A stretch of 64,000 nt of DNA, taken from Pectobacterium colocasium. Its GTDB lineage: Bacteria; Pseudomonadota; Gammaproteobacteria; Enterobacterales; Enterobacteriaceae. Position 1 is the stretch's first letter. Every line of letters starts with the position of its first letter. The notes below the pieces were generated by a model, which worked only from the letters and a program-made list of their open reading frames with translations, did not search any database and was not told the origin of the DNA. The stretch lies in assembly GCF_020181655.1 (NCBI RefSeq), contig NZ_CP084032.1, positions 372,001-436,000 on the forward strand, written 5' to 3'. Of the stretch, positions 9,035-21,457 are shown in pieces. The translations under genes were made by a program, and so were the position numbers.

Positions 9035-10404
9035 TATTCGCTATCCGTTTTATATTTCAGCAGTAAGGAAATGACAAAGGCCGCGCCGAACGCAATCAAC
9101 ATCCCAATCAGGTAGTTAAGCATCGACCCGCTTTGCACAATGGCCAGCCCCGGAAAACCGGTCAGCCCGACTGCCGTCATATTGACGTGATTGAAGACAA
9201 CCCACGCGCCACCAAGGGCACCGCCTGCCAGTGCGGCCAGGAACGGCTTAATAAAGCGCAGGTTGATACCAAATATCGCGGCTTCTGTGATACCCAGCAG
9301 ACAAGACAGTCCTGCGGGAACGGCAATCGCTCGGGTTTTCGCATCACGCGTTTTGAAGTATACCGCCAGACATGCGCCACCCTGCGCCACGTTCGCCATC
9401 GCCCAAATCGGCAGCAGGAAGTTGACGCCGATATTCGGGTTACCAAGCAGTCCGGCTTCAATGGCATGGAAGCTGTGATGAACGCCAGTGATCACGATAA
9501 CGGAGTAGAGGCCGCCGAACAGTAAACCGGCTAACCAGCCAGCGTGAGCAATCAACGTGCTGAGTAAGAAAGAAATACCGTCGCCCAGCGCACGCCCCGC
9601 CGGCCCGATGAGCAGCATAGCAACGAAGCCGGAAATGATGACGGTGAGGAACGGCGTGACGATGATATCCAGCGCGTCAGGTACGATTTTACGCAGGCGC
9701 TTTTCTACGATGCTCATGAACCAGACGGCCAGCAGTACCGGAAACACGGTGCCCTGATAGCCAATCATGGCGATGTCCATGCCGAAGAAATGCATGGTCT
9801 GGAAGCCCCCCGCGACGCCCCAGGCGTTGGTCAGCGCCGGGTGGGTCAGAATGCCGCCCAGCGTCGCGCCGAGATAGGGGTTTCCACCGAACTCGCGCGC
9901 GGCAGTAAAACCGATCAGGATAGGCAGAATAATAAAGGCAGCGGAGCTGAACATATCCAGCATCACGAAGATCGCGCTGCTGGCATCGACCCAGCCATAG
10001 GTCTTGATCATACCAAGCAGCCCCATCAACAGACCGGAAGCGATAATTGCCGGCATGATAGGGACGAAGATGTTCGATAGCAGACGTGCCAGACGTTGCA
10101 GCGGGTTTAGCTTCTTCGCTGCGATGGAGGCCGCTTCGGATTTGCTCGATTCACTGATGCCAGCTGCTTTGATGAACTCGGCATACACCTTGTTGACCAG
10201 ACCTGTGCCGAAAATGATCTGCATTTGTCCCGCGTTCTGGAAACAGCCTTTAACGCCGTCAACGTTCTCGATGGCTTTTTTATCAGCCAGATTGTCGTCA
10301 TTCAGTACCAGACGCAGGCGAGTCGCGCAGTGGGCAGCACTGGCGATATTCTCTTTCCCGCCGAGAAGGGGGATGAGCGCGGCGGCAGTTTTGTTGATAT
10401 CCAT
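9034..10404 (-). CDS. scrA: Sucrose PTS permease ScrA (EIIBC)
   Basis: Sucrose-specific PTS transporter that imports and phosphorylates sucrose. The 456-residue chain opens with an EIIB domain whose phosphorylated cysteine is Cys26 (AAHCATRLRLVL). A ten-helix EIIC domain of the glucose/sucrose family follows from about residue 105. No EIIA domain is present; as in other ScrA proteins, phosphate should come from EIIA-Glc. Start at ATG 10404 follows aagaggaat. It lies between scrY and scrB, separated from scrY by 70 bp containing a strong hairpin. Function is well supported. Confidence 0.96.
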   Translation of the reverse strand: MDINKTAAALIPLLGGKENIASAAHCATRLRLVLNDDNLADKKAIENVDGVKGCFQNAGQMQIIFGTGLVNKVYAEFIKAAGISESSKSEAASIAAKKLNPLQRLARLLSNIFVPIMPAIIASGLLMGLLGMIKTYGWVDASSAIFVMLDMFSSAAFIILPILIGFTAAREFGGNPYLGATLGGILTHPALTNAWGVAGGFQTMHFFGMDIAMIGYQGTVFPVLLAVWFMSIVEKRLRKIVPDALDIIVTPFLTVIISGFVAMLLIGPAGRALGDGISFLLSTLIAHAGWLAGLLFGGLYSVIVITGVHHSFHAIEAGLLGNPNIGVNFLLPIWAMANVAQGGACLAVYFKTRDAKTRAIAVPAGLSCLLGITEAAIFGINLRFIKPFLAALAGGALGGAWVVFNHVNMTAVGLTGFPGLAIVQSGSMLNYLIGMLIAFGAAFVISLLLKYKTDSE

Positions 10405-10434
10405 GTTATTCCTCTTTATATGTCGTCACTTTGA

Positions 10435-10457
10435 CGTCGATTAGTGCGTAATCGACG
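10435..10457 (-). other. Hairpin between scrY and scrA
   Basis: A perfect 9 bp stem, cgtcgatta (10435-10443) and taatcgacg (10449-10457), with a 5 nt loop. It lies after the scrY stop and before scrA on the transcript and has no T run, so it is more likely an mRNA-stability or partial-termination element than a full terminator. Such elements separate a highly expressed porin from the permease. Confidence 0.55.
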
Positions 10458-10474
10458 CCAAAGCCGGACAAGGG

Positions 10475-11480
<1,006 letters not shown>

Positions 11481-11529
11481 TTTTTCGTTCTCGTCGTGAA
11501 GGAGATTTATTGTTTTTGGATTTCTCATG

Positions 11530-11556
11530 TTTAGCTAAATTGCTAAACCGGTTTTT
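11530..11556 (-). promoter_or_regulatory. Putative ScrR operator before scrY
   Basis: tgctaaaccggttt at 11541-11554 contains the palindrome aaaccggttt and fits the form of LacI-family operators. A second half-site, ttagctaaa (11531-11539), precedes it. It lies 50-75 bp upstream of the scrY start, where repression by ScrR would act. Confidence 0.55.
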
Positions 11557-11679
11557 CATGAGGAAAATAAAAGCCAGCAGAAGGGTTAGCAAGAAATTTC
11601 ACTCGCCCGATTCTGTAACTGTGATCCTGACTACAAAACCGGACGGTAACCGTATTAAAACGAGGGGATTAGGGCTTAG

Positions 11680-12603
11680 CTAAGGGAGTGCGTGCAATTG
11701 CTGAGCGTAGGGGAGTGCGGTCATTGCACCTTTTGCCGTGGTGGCAAGTGCGCCGCACTGCTGTGCCTGCGCGATAATCGGCTCCCAGCTAAGCGGCTGT
11801 GACAGCTCGTTATATTGCGCCAGGCCATGCAGTAAACCAGCGACGAAGGCATCCCCCGCACCTGTCGTATCGACGGGGGTTACCGACGGCGCGGCAAAGT
11901 GCTGTAGCTGGTGGCGATCGTGCAGCCAGACGCCTTCGCTGCCCAGTGTCACCAGCAAGAGCCGGGTGGGGTAGCGCTGCATGAACTGCTGAATCCCTGC
12001 TTCAACGTCCGGTGTTGAACACAGAAAGGCGAGTTCCTCACGCGACAGTTTCACTACGTCGGCCAGCATCAGTGCCTGTGTCAGGCAGTCGCGCAGTTCC
12101 TGCTCGCTTTGCCAGAGATCGTCACGGATATTCGGGTCGAAGCTGACCCAGCCTCGCGCGGCTTTCACCTGCCGCATCGCTTCAAAGGCGGTACTACGCG
12201 AAGGTTCCTGTGAGAGTGCGATGGAGCAGAGGTGCAGCCATTCTCTCTGGTTGAATATCGGCAGGTCTTTCGGCTGTAAAAACAGGTCTGCGCTTGGGCG
12301 TACCATAAACGTGAAGGCACGTTCCCCTGCTTCATCGAGGCTAACGACCACGGTTGAGGTGCGGTGGAGTGTGTCGTGCGCCATGTGATGCGTATCGACG
12401 TTCTCCTGTTCCAGCACTGTTTTTAGAAAATGGCCAAAAACATCGTCACCGACGCGCCCGATAAAGGCGCTGTTTCCCCCCAGTCTGGCAATGCCGACTG
12501 CGACATTGGCCGGTGCGCCGCCGGGACATTTCAGATAGCGTTCCGTATCTTCCGGGATGAGATCGACAACCGCGTCGCCCATGACCCAAATTCTGTTTGC
12601 CAT
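11680..12603 (-). CDS. scrK: Fructokinase ScrK (PfkB family)
   Basis: Phosphorylates the free fructose released by ScrB to fructose-6-phosphate. The 307-residue protein has the PfkB N-terminal GGAPANVAVGIARLGG motif and the C-terminal signature DTTGAGDAFVAGLLHG, with the catalytic aspartate in GAGDAF. Start ATG 12601-12603 is preceded by an operator-like half-site about 50 bp upstream. First gene of the scr cluster. A 199 bp gap with its own operator-like site separates it from scrY, so there may be two promoters. Intact and of normal length. Confidence 0.94.
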   Translation of the reverse strand: MANRIWVMGDAVVDLIPEDTERYLKCPGGAPANVAVGIARLGGNSAFIGRVGDDVFGHFLKTVLEQENVDTHHMAHDTLHRTSTVVVSLDEAGERAFTFMVRPSADLFLQPKDLPIFNQREWLHLCSIALSQEPSRSTAFEAMRQVKAARGWVSFDPNIRDDLWQSEQELRDCLTQALMLADVVKLSREELAFLCSTPDVEAGIQQFMQRYPTRLLLVTLGSEGVWLHDRHQLQHFAAPSVTPVDTTGAGDAFVAGLLHGLAQYNELSQPLSWEPIIAQAQQCGALATTAKGAMTALPYAQQLHALP

Positions 12604-12635
12604 AATGTTACTCTTATCAACGAGAATCAGACTGT

Positions 12636-12666
12636 TTGCTAAAATAGAAGAATCGGTTTAGCTAAG
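12636..12666 (-). promoter_or_regulatory. Putative ScrR operator before scrK
   Basis: cggtttagctaa (12654-12665) matches one half of the palindrome seen before scrY, and a further tgctaaa lies at 12637-12643. The second half is poorly conserved. Position 35-65 bp before the scrK start supports an operator. Confidence 0.45.
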
Positions 12667-12863
12667 CAATACCCTTCATTGCAGAGACGCATCCACATCA
12701 ATAAAACGCACTTTTCCACATCGCATTGGTGAAAATTTATGCGATAGTCATCACGTTGCTACGGTTATCGGACTAAATAAACGAGCCTGTCATCCGATAG
12801 TTATGAGGCGTGGCTCAATGAATCCGGGAATCAAGCCGCAAAAAAGGACGAATGGAGAAGGAT

Positions 12864-12905
12864 ATGTATCACCCTACCTCTTTCCGGGGTTACCCCGGTG
12901 CGTAA
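12864..12905 (+). CDS. Candidate 13-codon leader peptide overlapping the bactofilin start
   Basis: A strong ribosome site (ggagaagg, 12854-12861) precedes ATG 12864, which opens MYHPTSFRGYPGA and stops at TAA 12903-12905, overlapping the GTG at 12898 used by the downstream gene. A hairpin, ccgggg (12884-12889) with ccccgg (12893-12898), includes the first base of that GTG. Translation of the short frame would melt it. The alternative is that this ATG is the true bactofilin start and one base has been gained or lost between 12886 and 12898. Confidence 0.45.
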   Translation: MYHPTSFRGYPGA

Positions 12906-13626
12906 TTACAACCTGCTTTGGGGAATATGGGCGCTATGGGCTTTGCTGGTCGTCGCCTGGCTTATTGATATTTATAGCGAATTCCCCCTTCGCTATTACG
13001 GTCAGGGAGTGGCTGCTGTGCTCGTCGCGAGTGCCGCGATCGCATTTTTCTATACTGTTAAAAGGAATAACACGATGTTTTCATTTGATAAAAACAAAAA
13101 AGATGCAAAAGAACCGCAAGAGCGCAGTGAAATAAACAGCTCTCCCGCTATCAGCCCATCGAACGAGTTGATTAATTCAGTGAACCCTGTGCGCGTGAAA
13201 AAAGACACCTTTATTTCTCAGGGCGCACGGATGACGGGCTCTCTGGCTGTGGATGGCAATATCACCGTGGAAGGCCGGGTAGAAGGTGACGTGCAGTGCG
13301 ATAACACGATTAAAGTAGAACACACCGGTCAGGTAAACGGCGAAATGAAATCGCAGCAGATTGTCATCAACGGTCGTGTTGAAGGACGTATCGTCGCCAG
13401 CGTCGTAGCCATTCTGGCGCAGGGGAAAGTATTTGGCGATATTTTCACCGACGAACTCTCCATTGAAAAAGGCGGCATCTTCACCGGCCAGTCCCACCCG
13501 CTGACTCCGCCAGCGCAGCATCAGGAAAAACTGAGCTACGTGGAAAAGAAAAAAGAGAAAACCGGTAAAACCCCCACAGAGCAAGAGAATGTCGTCGCGC
13601 TAGCGAGCAATGTGCCAACGGCGTGA
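12898..13626 (+). CDS. Membrane-anchored bactofilin (CcmA-like polymer-forming protein)
   Basis: Bactofilins form cytoskeletal filaments through a right-handed beta-helix. From GTG 12898 the protein has 242 residues: two hydrophobic segments (about 5-24 and 34-52), a charged Asn/Ser-rich linker, then the bactofilin domain at about 100-200 with repeating SLAVDGNITVEGRVEGDVQC, GQVNGEMKSQQIVINGRVEG and IVASVVAILAQGKVFGDI, and a basic tail. An internal ATG at 13075 (MFSFDKNKK), with aaagga 9 bp upstream, would give a soluble 183-residue form. The Proteus CcmA relative, which affects cell shape and swarming, is reported in long and short forms. The start is uncertain because of the leader frame and hairpin described separately. 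Monocistronic by position. Confidence 0.85.
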   Translation: MRNYNLLWGIWALWALLVVAWLIDIYSEFPLRYYGQGVAAVLVASAAIAFFYTVKRNNTMFSFDKNKKDAKEPQERSEINSSPAISPSNELINSVNPVRVKKDTFISQGARMTGSLAVDGNITVEGRVEGDVQCDNTIKVEHTGQVNGEMKSQQIVINGRVEGRIVASVVAILAQGKVFGDIFTDELSIEKGGIFTGQSHPLTPPAQHQEKLSYVEKKKEKTGKTPTEQENVVALASNVPTA

Positions 13627-13662
13627 GGTCGTCGTGAAAGGTTATTCTGACAGATAAAGACT

Positions 13663-16380
13663 ATGGATAAGGAAGACATCATCGACAGGAGCTATTTCCG
13701 GTATTGGGGAAAAGCCAAAAGATCGGCGGATGTGCAGGAGGGAGATGATTATCACCTGCTGCCTTATCACGGTTTGGATGTGGCAGCCTGTGGTTATTTC
13801 TTGTTAAAGAGAAACTATTTTCAGGCTAACCATGTGCTGCGTGAGTTGGCGTCCGAGGCGGATGTCACCGCATGGTTTGCGTATTTTCTAGCCTGGCACG
13901 ATATCGGGAAATTTGCCCGTGGTTTTCAGGGGAAATATGTCAACCCTGACTCCCCGTTAGTCCAGCATTCGGGACAATCTGGGGGGGAAAGGCATGACGA
14001 TCTGGGCTTCTGGCTATGGACAATGCGTGATGATATTACCAGCTTATTTCCTTTAGGGACGAAGAAGCTCACGTCGGTGGTGAAAAGTACGCTGGAGATT
14101 TGGCTGAATATCGTCACCGGGCATCACGGTAAACCCGCGGCGGAATGCAAAGGTAGTCTGGCCTTTCATCGTGATGATTATTTGGCGGTAGGACATTACC
14201 TGCATGATCTGGAAACGTGTTTTCCCGACGCCTCTACGTTCCCAGTCTGTTTTGCAGATAAAGGCTGGCGAAACCGGCTGAAGCAGCAAAGTTGGGCGCT
14301 GGCTGGCTTGACCGTGCTGGCAGATTGGCTGGGCTCGCGCCAGCAGGATTTCCGCTATTGCAGCACGCCGATGCCGCTTGAAACCTACTGGCGTGAACAC
14401 GCTCTGCCGACGGCAGAAAAGGTCGTCGCGCGTTTGCCACGAACCCCGTCTACTGCCCCTTTCCATTCTATCCAACAGCTCTTTCCGTTTATCCAACGCC
14501 CAACGCCGCTGCAACAGCAGGCACAGGAAGCGGATATTTCCGCTGACGGGCCGCAGCTTTTCATTCTGGAAGACGTGACTGGCGCGGGGAAAACAGAAGC
14601 CGCGATGATATTGGCACATCGTCTGATGGCGCAGCAGAAAGCGTGCGGTATTTATATCGGCCTGCCGACGATGGCGACGGCGAATGCTATGTACCTGCGG
14701 CTTGCCGAAGCCTACCGCGCATTATATTCACCAGAGCATAACCCTTCGCTGATGCTGGCGCATGGGGCGCGGCATATGTCATCAGCCTTTGTGCAATCGC
14801 TGTGGGAAGGTGACAGTCAGGGGCAGGCGCAGTACGACAAGAAAGAAAACGCTGCCAGCAAGGACTGTAACATCTGGTTTGCGGACTCGCGTAAGAAAGC
14901 GCTGCTGGCGGATATCGGCGTAGGCACGCTCGATCAGGCGCTGATGGCAGTGATGCCATTTCGCCACCAGTCGCTACGGGTGCTGGGGCTACAAAACAAG
15001 CTGCTGATTCTGGATGAAGTGCACGCGTATGACGCCTACATGAGCAAGCTGATTGAGCTGTTGATTGGCTTTCATGCGCTGCAGGGCGGCAGCGTGATTA
15101 TCCTCACCGCGACGTTGCCACTTACCCTGCGGGAAAAACTGACGTGGGCGTTTTCGTTGGGGATAGCCTGTGAGTCTGCCCAGCCTGACCCCAACGCGGC
15201 CTATCCGTGGTTGACGCAGTTAACGCGTGAAGGGCTGCGTGAAACGGCGCTGGAAACGCGGTCGGAAGTAAAGCGCGAGGTCAAGATTAGCTGGTTGACT
15301 GAACGGTTGGAGGGCATCGAATCCGTGAAGGCTAGCGTAGCGGCAGGGCAATCGATCTGTTGGATCAGGAATACGGTGGATGACGCCATTGCCGTTTATC
15401 GTCAGCTCATTGAGGAGGGTATGGCAGAGAAAGATATGCTGCTGTTCCACAGCCGTTTCGCCTTTTGCGATCGTATGGCGATTGAGGAACAGGCGCTGAC
15501 GTGGTTTGGCAAAGACAGCACGCCGGATAAACGTGCTGGCAAAGTGCTGATTGCCACGCAGGTGGTTGAGCAATCGCTGGATATTGATGTCGATAACATG
15601 ATTAGCGACCTTGCACCCATCGACTTGCTGATTCAGCGTGCAGGGCGATTACAGCGGCATATCCGGTTTCTCGACGGGCGTCGTAAAACAGAGTTGGATA
15701 CGGCACCGCTAACGGATGAGCGCCCGGCGGCTGTGCTGCACATCATGGCTCCGGTTTGGCAACCGGAAGCGGAGGCTAACTGGCTGGGTGATGAACTGCG
15801 CAACAGCGGCTACGTTTATCCCGATCATGCCGCGCTGTGGCGCACGCAGGCTATCTTGCGTGAATGCGGTGCAATAAAAATGCCGGAAGCGGCGCGGCTG
15901 CTGATCAACAGCGTGTATGAAGAACAGATCGCGGTGCCCCTTGAACTGGAGGCTATAGCCAACAAGGTACTGGGTGAACGATACGGCCAGCGCTCCGTTG
16001 CCGGTCAGTCATCGCTGGCGTTGGTACACGGTTACTGTGCTCAATCCAGCGAGTCTGGCTGGAGCGATGCGGTGGATATTTCCACCCGTCTGGGAGAGGA
16101 CACGCTGGATCTGTATTTGGCGTGGAAACCGGAAAATGATGGTGAACTTCCGCAGCCTTACGCCGCATCGGAAACTTTCGCCTGGGAGCAAAGCCGCGTG
16201 CAGGTGCGGTTAAGCTGGTGGCAGAAGCGTAAAACCGGATTACCGATATTAGGAGATGACGCGCTGGAGCGGTTTCGACAGCAATTACACCGCCCACAGG
16301 CCGAGGTTCTGCTGCTGAATCGGGGTGAAACGCATGCGTTTTATAGCGAGCAGGTGGGGTTGATGTTGTTGGATTCGTAA
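13663..16380 (+). CDS. cas3: Cas3 helicase-nuclease, type I-E
   Basis: Effector nuclease recruited by Cascade; it unwinds and degrades target DNA from 3' to 5'. The 905-residue protein has the HD nuclease first (His36 in LPYHGLDVAA, then AWHDIGKFARGFQ with His79-Asp80), then an SF2 helicase: Walker A VTGAGKTEA near residue 303, DEVH box LLILDEVHAYD near 450, ILTAT, ATQVVEQSLDIDVD near 630 and QRAGRLQRH near 657. All catalytic motifs appear intact. Length is close to E. coli Cas3 (888). Start ATG 13663 has only a weak ribosome site. The gap to casA is 1056 bp, filled by a toxin-antitoxin pair and a dispersed repeat. Confidence 0.96.
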   Translation: MDKEDIIDRSYFRYWGKAKRSADVQEGDDYHLLPYHGLDVAACGYFLLKRNYFQANHVLRELASEADVTAWFAYFLAWHDIGKFARGFQGKYVNPDSPLVQHSGQSGGERHDDLGFWLWTMRDDITSLFPLGTKKLTSVVKSTLEIWLNIVTGHHGKPAAECKGSLAFHRDDYLAVGHYLHDLETCFPDASTFPVCFADKGWRNRLKQQSWALAGLTVLADWLGSRQQDFRYCSTPMPLETYWREHALPTAEKVVARLPRTPSTAPFHSIQQLFPFIQRPTPLQQQAQEADISADGPQLFILEDVTGAGKTEAAMILAHRLMAQQKACGIYIGLPTMATANAMYLRLAEAYRALYSPEHNPSLMLAHGARHMSSAFVQSLWEGDSQGQAQYDKKENAASKDCNIWFADSRKKALLADIGVGTLDQALMAVMPFRHQSLRVLGLQNKLLILDEVHAYDAYMSKLIELLIGFHALQGGSVIILTATLPLTLREKLTWAFSLGIACESAQPDPNAAYPWLTQLTREGLRETALETRSEVKREVKISWLTERLEGIESVKASVAAGQSICWIRNTVDDAIAVYRQLIEEGMAEKDMLLFHSRFAFCDRMAIEEQALTWFGKDSTPDKRAGKVLIATQVVEQSLDIDVDNMISDLAPIDLLIQRAGRLQRHIRFLDGRRKTELDTAPLTDERPAAVLHIMAPVWQPEAEANWLGDELRNSGYVYPDHAALWRTQAILRECGAIKMPEAARLLINSVYEEQIAVPLELEAIANKVLGERYGQRSVAGQSSLALVHGYCAQSSESGWSDAVDISTRLGEDTLDLYLAWKPENDGELPQPYAASETFAWEQSRVQVRLSWWQKRKTGLPILGDDALERFRQQLHRPQAEVLLLNRGETHAFYSEQVGLMLLDS

Positions 16381-16414
16381 TTGATTCAAATAATTAAGCT
16401 ATATTGATTGAGGT

Positions 16415-16780
16415 TCATTGCGGGTCAATAAGGTTGATTAACTTAATAATCACGTCTTGTATGAGCACATCCTCTGCTACCGTTTCAAACGTCGCACCGC
16501 GTGCGAGGAGATCCACAGCCTGCGCTTGGTGGCAGAGTACCACACCGCGTAAATCCCCGCGTTCTGTATCTACTGGGGTGACTGCGACAGTGACGCCCGC
16601 AGAACGTGCTGTTTCTGCTTTGGTTGAGATAGGACAACAAATGGCGACGCCTAATGCGGCATTCAACGCACCGTCTGTGACTACGATACAATAGTGGTCG
16701 CCTTTTAATTCGCGACCAAACACGGGATCAGGATTAAAATGCCAAATATCCCCTTTTTGCGGAATACGTTTTTCTGCCAT
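16415..16780 (-). CDS. MazF/PemK-family toxin
   Basis: A 121-residue protein with the fold signature of PemK/MazF mRNA interferases: KGDIWHFNPDPVFGRELKGDHYCIVV at residues 9-34 (beta-strand 1, the loop that usually reads PxxGxE, then the R/K that starts strand 2) and GVAICCPISTK, the usual VxxxPxTS-like stretch. Members cleave mRNA at short sequences. Its ATG overlaps the antitoxin stop (TAATG, 16778-16782), the standard antitoxin-first order. It is read toward cas3, convergent with it, ending 34 bp from the cas3 stop. Catalytic residues differ enough from E. coli MazF that the cleavage site cannot be predicted. Confidence 0.85.
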   Translation of the reverse strand: MAEKRIPQKGDIWHFNPDPVFGRELKGDHYCIVVTDGALNAALGVAICCPISTKAETARSAGVTVAVTPVDTERGDLRGVVLCHQAQAVDLLARGATFETVAEDVLIQDVIIKLINLIDPQ

Positions 16781-17052
16781 TACCAGTATTCCTTACCGGT
16801 CGGTGTTGTCTCGGTAAAGGTTTTCACATCTTCATTAAGCGCAGCAATCTCTTCGCTATCAATTTGGGCGAGTAGTTCTTCCACGCTGAATTTACCTCGT
16901 GGCTTTCTTTTGGTGGGCTGTAAACTTATGCCTTCCCCACTGCGTTCTATGGCGATTTCTGTCCCTATGTCCCACCCCAGTTCCTTGCCGTAATCACGCG
17001 GGATGGTGACAATTAATGCCCCACCTTGCTGGCGAATTTTTACTGTTTGCAT
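16780..17052 (-). CDS. AbrB/MazE-type antitoxin
   Basis: A 90-residue partner of the downstream toxin. Residues 1-48 (VKIRQQGGALIVTIPRDYGKELGWDIGTEIAIE) form a swapped-hairpin AbrB/SpoVT DNA-binding domain like MazE. The charged C-terminus (SVEELLAQIDSEEIAALNED) is the usual toxin-binding tail. It should bind its own promoter, where an 8 bp inverted repeat overlaps the -10 region (17070-17098). The two-gene unit is inserted between cas3 and casA, opposite in direction to the cas genes. Confidence 0.85.
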   Translation of the reverse strand: MQTVKIRQQGGALIVTIPRDYGKELGWDIGTEIAIERSGEGISLQPTKRKPRGKFSVEELLAQIDSEEIAALNEDVKTFTETTPTGKEYW

Positions 17053-17069
17053 AACATTCCCCTCTTTTC

Positions 17070-17115
17070 AGTGCTACTTTATGGAACAGGGTAGCACTTT
17101 GTAGTTGACTGTCAA
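17070..17115 (-). promoter_or_regulatory. Promoter and autoregulatory operator of the toxin-antitoxin pair
   Basis: agtgctac (17070-17077) and gtagcact (17091-17098) are perfect inverted repeats. On the minus strand TTGACA (17115-17110) and TACCCT, 16 bp apart, make a plausible promoter whose -10 falls inside the repeat. Binding of the antitoxin there would repress the operon. Confidence 0.6.
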
Positions 17116-17169
17116 TTAAACAGAAGGTGTGTTTGGTAGGGGGATGGTGTGAGTGGGGCTCCGCCACCG

Positions 17170-17239
17170 CATCCGACCCGTATTGTTCCTACCCTCAGCC
17201 ACAAACGTGAGCCACCACTCTGGTGTCGCGGGTTGGATG
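17170..17239. repeat. Inverted repeat in the cas3-casA gap
   Basis: catccgacccg (17170-17180) pairs with cgggttggatg (17229-17239), 11 bp with one G-T, extendable by two pairs; the arms are 48 nt apart. It lies between the toxin-antitoxin promoter and the dispersed repeat at 17293. No gene is seen between 17053 and 17436. Confidence 0.5.
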
Positions 17240-17292
17240 TGCTAAAAAAGAAGCCGTAATACTTAATGCTATTCGCTTAAGGCCGAATGTAG

Positions 17293-19642
<2,350 letters not shown>

Positions 19643-19645
19643 CTG

Positions 19646-20713
19646 ATGACCACATTTATCCAGCTTCATTTTTTAACCGCTTATCCATCTTCTAACCTGA
19701 ACCGTGATGACGCGGGGCGTCCGAAAACCGCCATCGTGGGTGGCGTTGAACGTTTGCGCGTGTCCTCACAAAGCCTGAAACGCGCATGGCGCACTTCTGA
19801 GGTTTTTAAGTCTGCGATGAGCGGCCATATTGGCACCCGCAGTCGCCGCATTGGGCGTGATATCTACAATGCGCTGATTGCTGGCGGAATGAGTGAAAAG
19901 CTGGCCGATGAGGCGGCGAAAAACATGGCTGAGCAGTTCGGTAAACTGAAAAAAGAAGAAAAAGGCAGTAAAGAGCCACTGGAAAAATACGATATCGAAC
20001 AGCTTGCTCACTTCAGCGTGCAGGAAAGGGCGTTGATCGATCAACTGGTTGCGCGTCTGGTCGCGGAATCCCGTAAGCCGAATAGCGAAGAGCTAAAACT
20101 CTTGCGTAAGGATGCCACCAGTGTCGATATCGCGCTATTTGGTCGGATGTTGGCCTCCAGCCCGGAATTCGATATCGAAGCGGCGTGTCAGGTCGCGCAC
20201 GCGCTGGGTGTGAGTGCTGTTACCATCGAAGATGACTTCTTTACGGCGGTAGATGATCTGAATAAGGCAGCGGATAACGGATCGGCACATATGGGCGAGC
20301 AGGGCTTTGCTTCGGCGCTGTTCTACCACTATGTCTGCATTAACCGCGATCTGCTGCTGCAAAACCTGAATAACGATGAAGCGCTGGTGGCGAAAACCCT
20401 GCGTGCGCTGACGGAAACGGCGCTGACTGTATCGCCCGGCGGCAAGCAGAACAGCTTTGCCAGTCGGGCGCTGGCAACCTATGCGCTGGCAGAAAAGAGC
20501 ACCGATCAGCCGCGTACCCTGTCGGTCGCGTTTTTCAAACCCATCCGTAGTGATAATCAGGTCAATGACGCCATCGATCTGTTACGTAAGCAAAAAAACA
20601 AATTTGACCGGGTGTACGCCTCTGCGGGCGGCGTTCCTTCCTATGAGCTGAACGTGGAAGCCGACAGCGAGGGCGGTTCGTTGCAAGGGTTACTGGATTT
20701 CATCAGCCAGTAG
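19646..20713 (+). CDS. casC: CasC (Cas7e), Cascade backbone
   Basis: Backbone subunit that binds crRNA in six copies. The 355-residue chain starts MTTFIQLHFLTAYPSSNLNRDDAGRPKTA and carries VSSQSLKRAWRTSEVFK, the Cas7 (DevR-type) motif. FIQLHFL is the first RAMP strand, and a Lys/Glu-rich stretch near 95-120 fits the thumb or helical insert. Starts 3 bp after the casB stop, in the standard I-E order. The C-terminal GGVPSYELNVEAD is typical of the family. Confidence 0.96.
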   Translation: MTTFIQLHFLTAYPSSNLNRDDAGRPKTAIVGGVERLRVSSQSLKRAWRTSEVFKSAMSGHIGTRSRRIGRDIYNALIAGGMSEKLADEAAKNMAEQFGKLKKEEKGSKEPLEKYDIEQLAHFSVQERALIDQLVARLVAESRKPNSEELKLLRKDATSVDIALFGRMLASSPEFDIEAACQVAHALGVSAVTIEDDFFTAVDDLNKAADNGSAHMGEQGFASALFYHYVCINRDLLLQNLNNDEALVAKTLRALTETALTVSPGGKQNSFASRALATYALAEKSTDQPRTLSVAFFKPIRSDNQVNDAIDLLRKQKNKFDRVYASAGGVPSYELNVEADSEGGSLQGLLDFISQ

Positions 20714-20722
20714 GAGCGCTCT

Positions 20723-21457
20723 ATGGATAACTATCTGGTCTTCCAGATCTATGCCCCGCTGGTGTCGTGGGGGGAAGTGGCGGTCGGTGAGGTGCGCCAC
20801 ACCTCGACGGTACCCAGCCGTTCGGCGCTGCTGGGGCTGCTGGCAGCGGCGCTGGGGATCCGGCGCGACGATCGAGCCGCGCTGACGGTTTTTAATCAGC
20901 ATTACCATGTGGCGGTACGGCCGCTTTCCGATCGTGAAACCTGGCTGAATGACTACCACACGGTGCAGATGCCAAAAGAAAACCGCAAGGTGCCGCGCTA
21001 CACAAGGCGTGATGAATTGCGGCCGGAGGCGGGGCAATCGCTCGAAACCATGCTGACCTCACGCGAATACCGCTGTGATGCCTATTACCACATCGCCATT
21101 AGCGCCACGCCGGATGCACCTTACTCGTTAAGTGCGCTGCGGGATGCGCTGTTATCACCGGTGTTTACGCTCTATTTCGGACGGAAAAGCTGTCCGCCTG
21201 CGCTGCCGTTGGCGCCGCACCTGTTTGCTGGCACGTTGGCCGAGGTGTGGCAGTTAGCCAGGCGGACGCCTGCGCTGAACGATCTCGCGTTAGAGATGAT
21301 CGCTCGTGCCGAGGGTGTGTGCTACTGGGAACAGGAAGCCGATACGGGGCTAACGGCACAATATCGGGTCTCACGAAACGATCAGCCCGCCGATCGACGG
21401 CGCTGGCAGTTCGCCTCTCGTGTGCAATATGTTGGCAGTGATAAGGGAGAGGAATGA
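20723..21457 (+). CDS. casD: CasD (Cas5e)
   Basis: Cascade subunit that caps the 5' handle of the crRNA. The 244-residue protein opens YLVFQIYAPLVSWGEVAVGEVRHT, the conserved first strand and the loop that contacts the handle, followed by PSRSALLGLLAAALGI, typical of Cas5e. Starts 9 bp after casC behind aggagcg and overlaps casE by 4 bp (ATGA at 21454-21457). Somewhat longer than E. coli CasD (224). Confidence 0.95.
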   Translation: MDNYLVFQIYAPLVSWGEVAVGEVRHTSTVPSRSALLGLLAAALGIRRDDRAALTVFNQHYHVAVRPLSDRETWLNDYHTVQMPKENRKVPRYTRRDELRPEAGQSLETMLTSREYRCDAYYHIAISATPDAPYSLSALRDALLSPVFTLYFGRKSCPPALPLAPHLFAGTLAEVWQLARRTPALNDLALEMIARAEGVCYWEQEADTGLTAQYRVSRNDQPADRRRWQFASRVQYVGSDKGEE

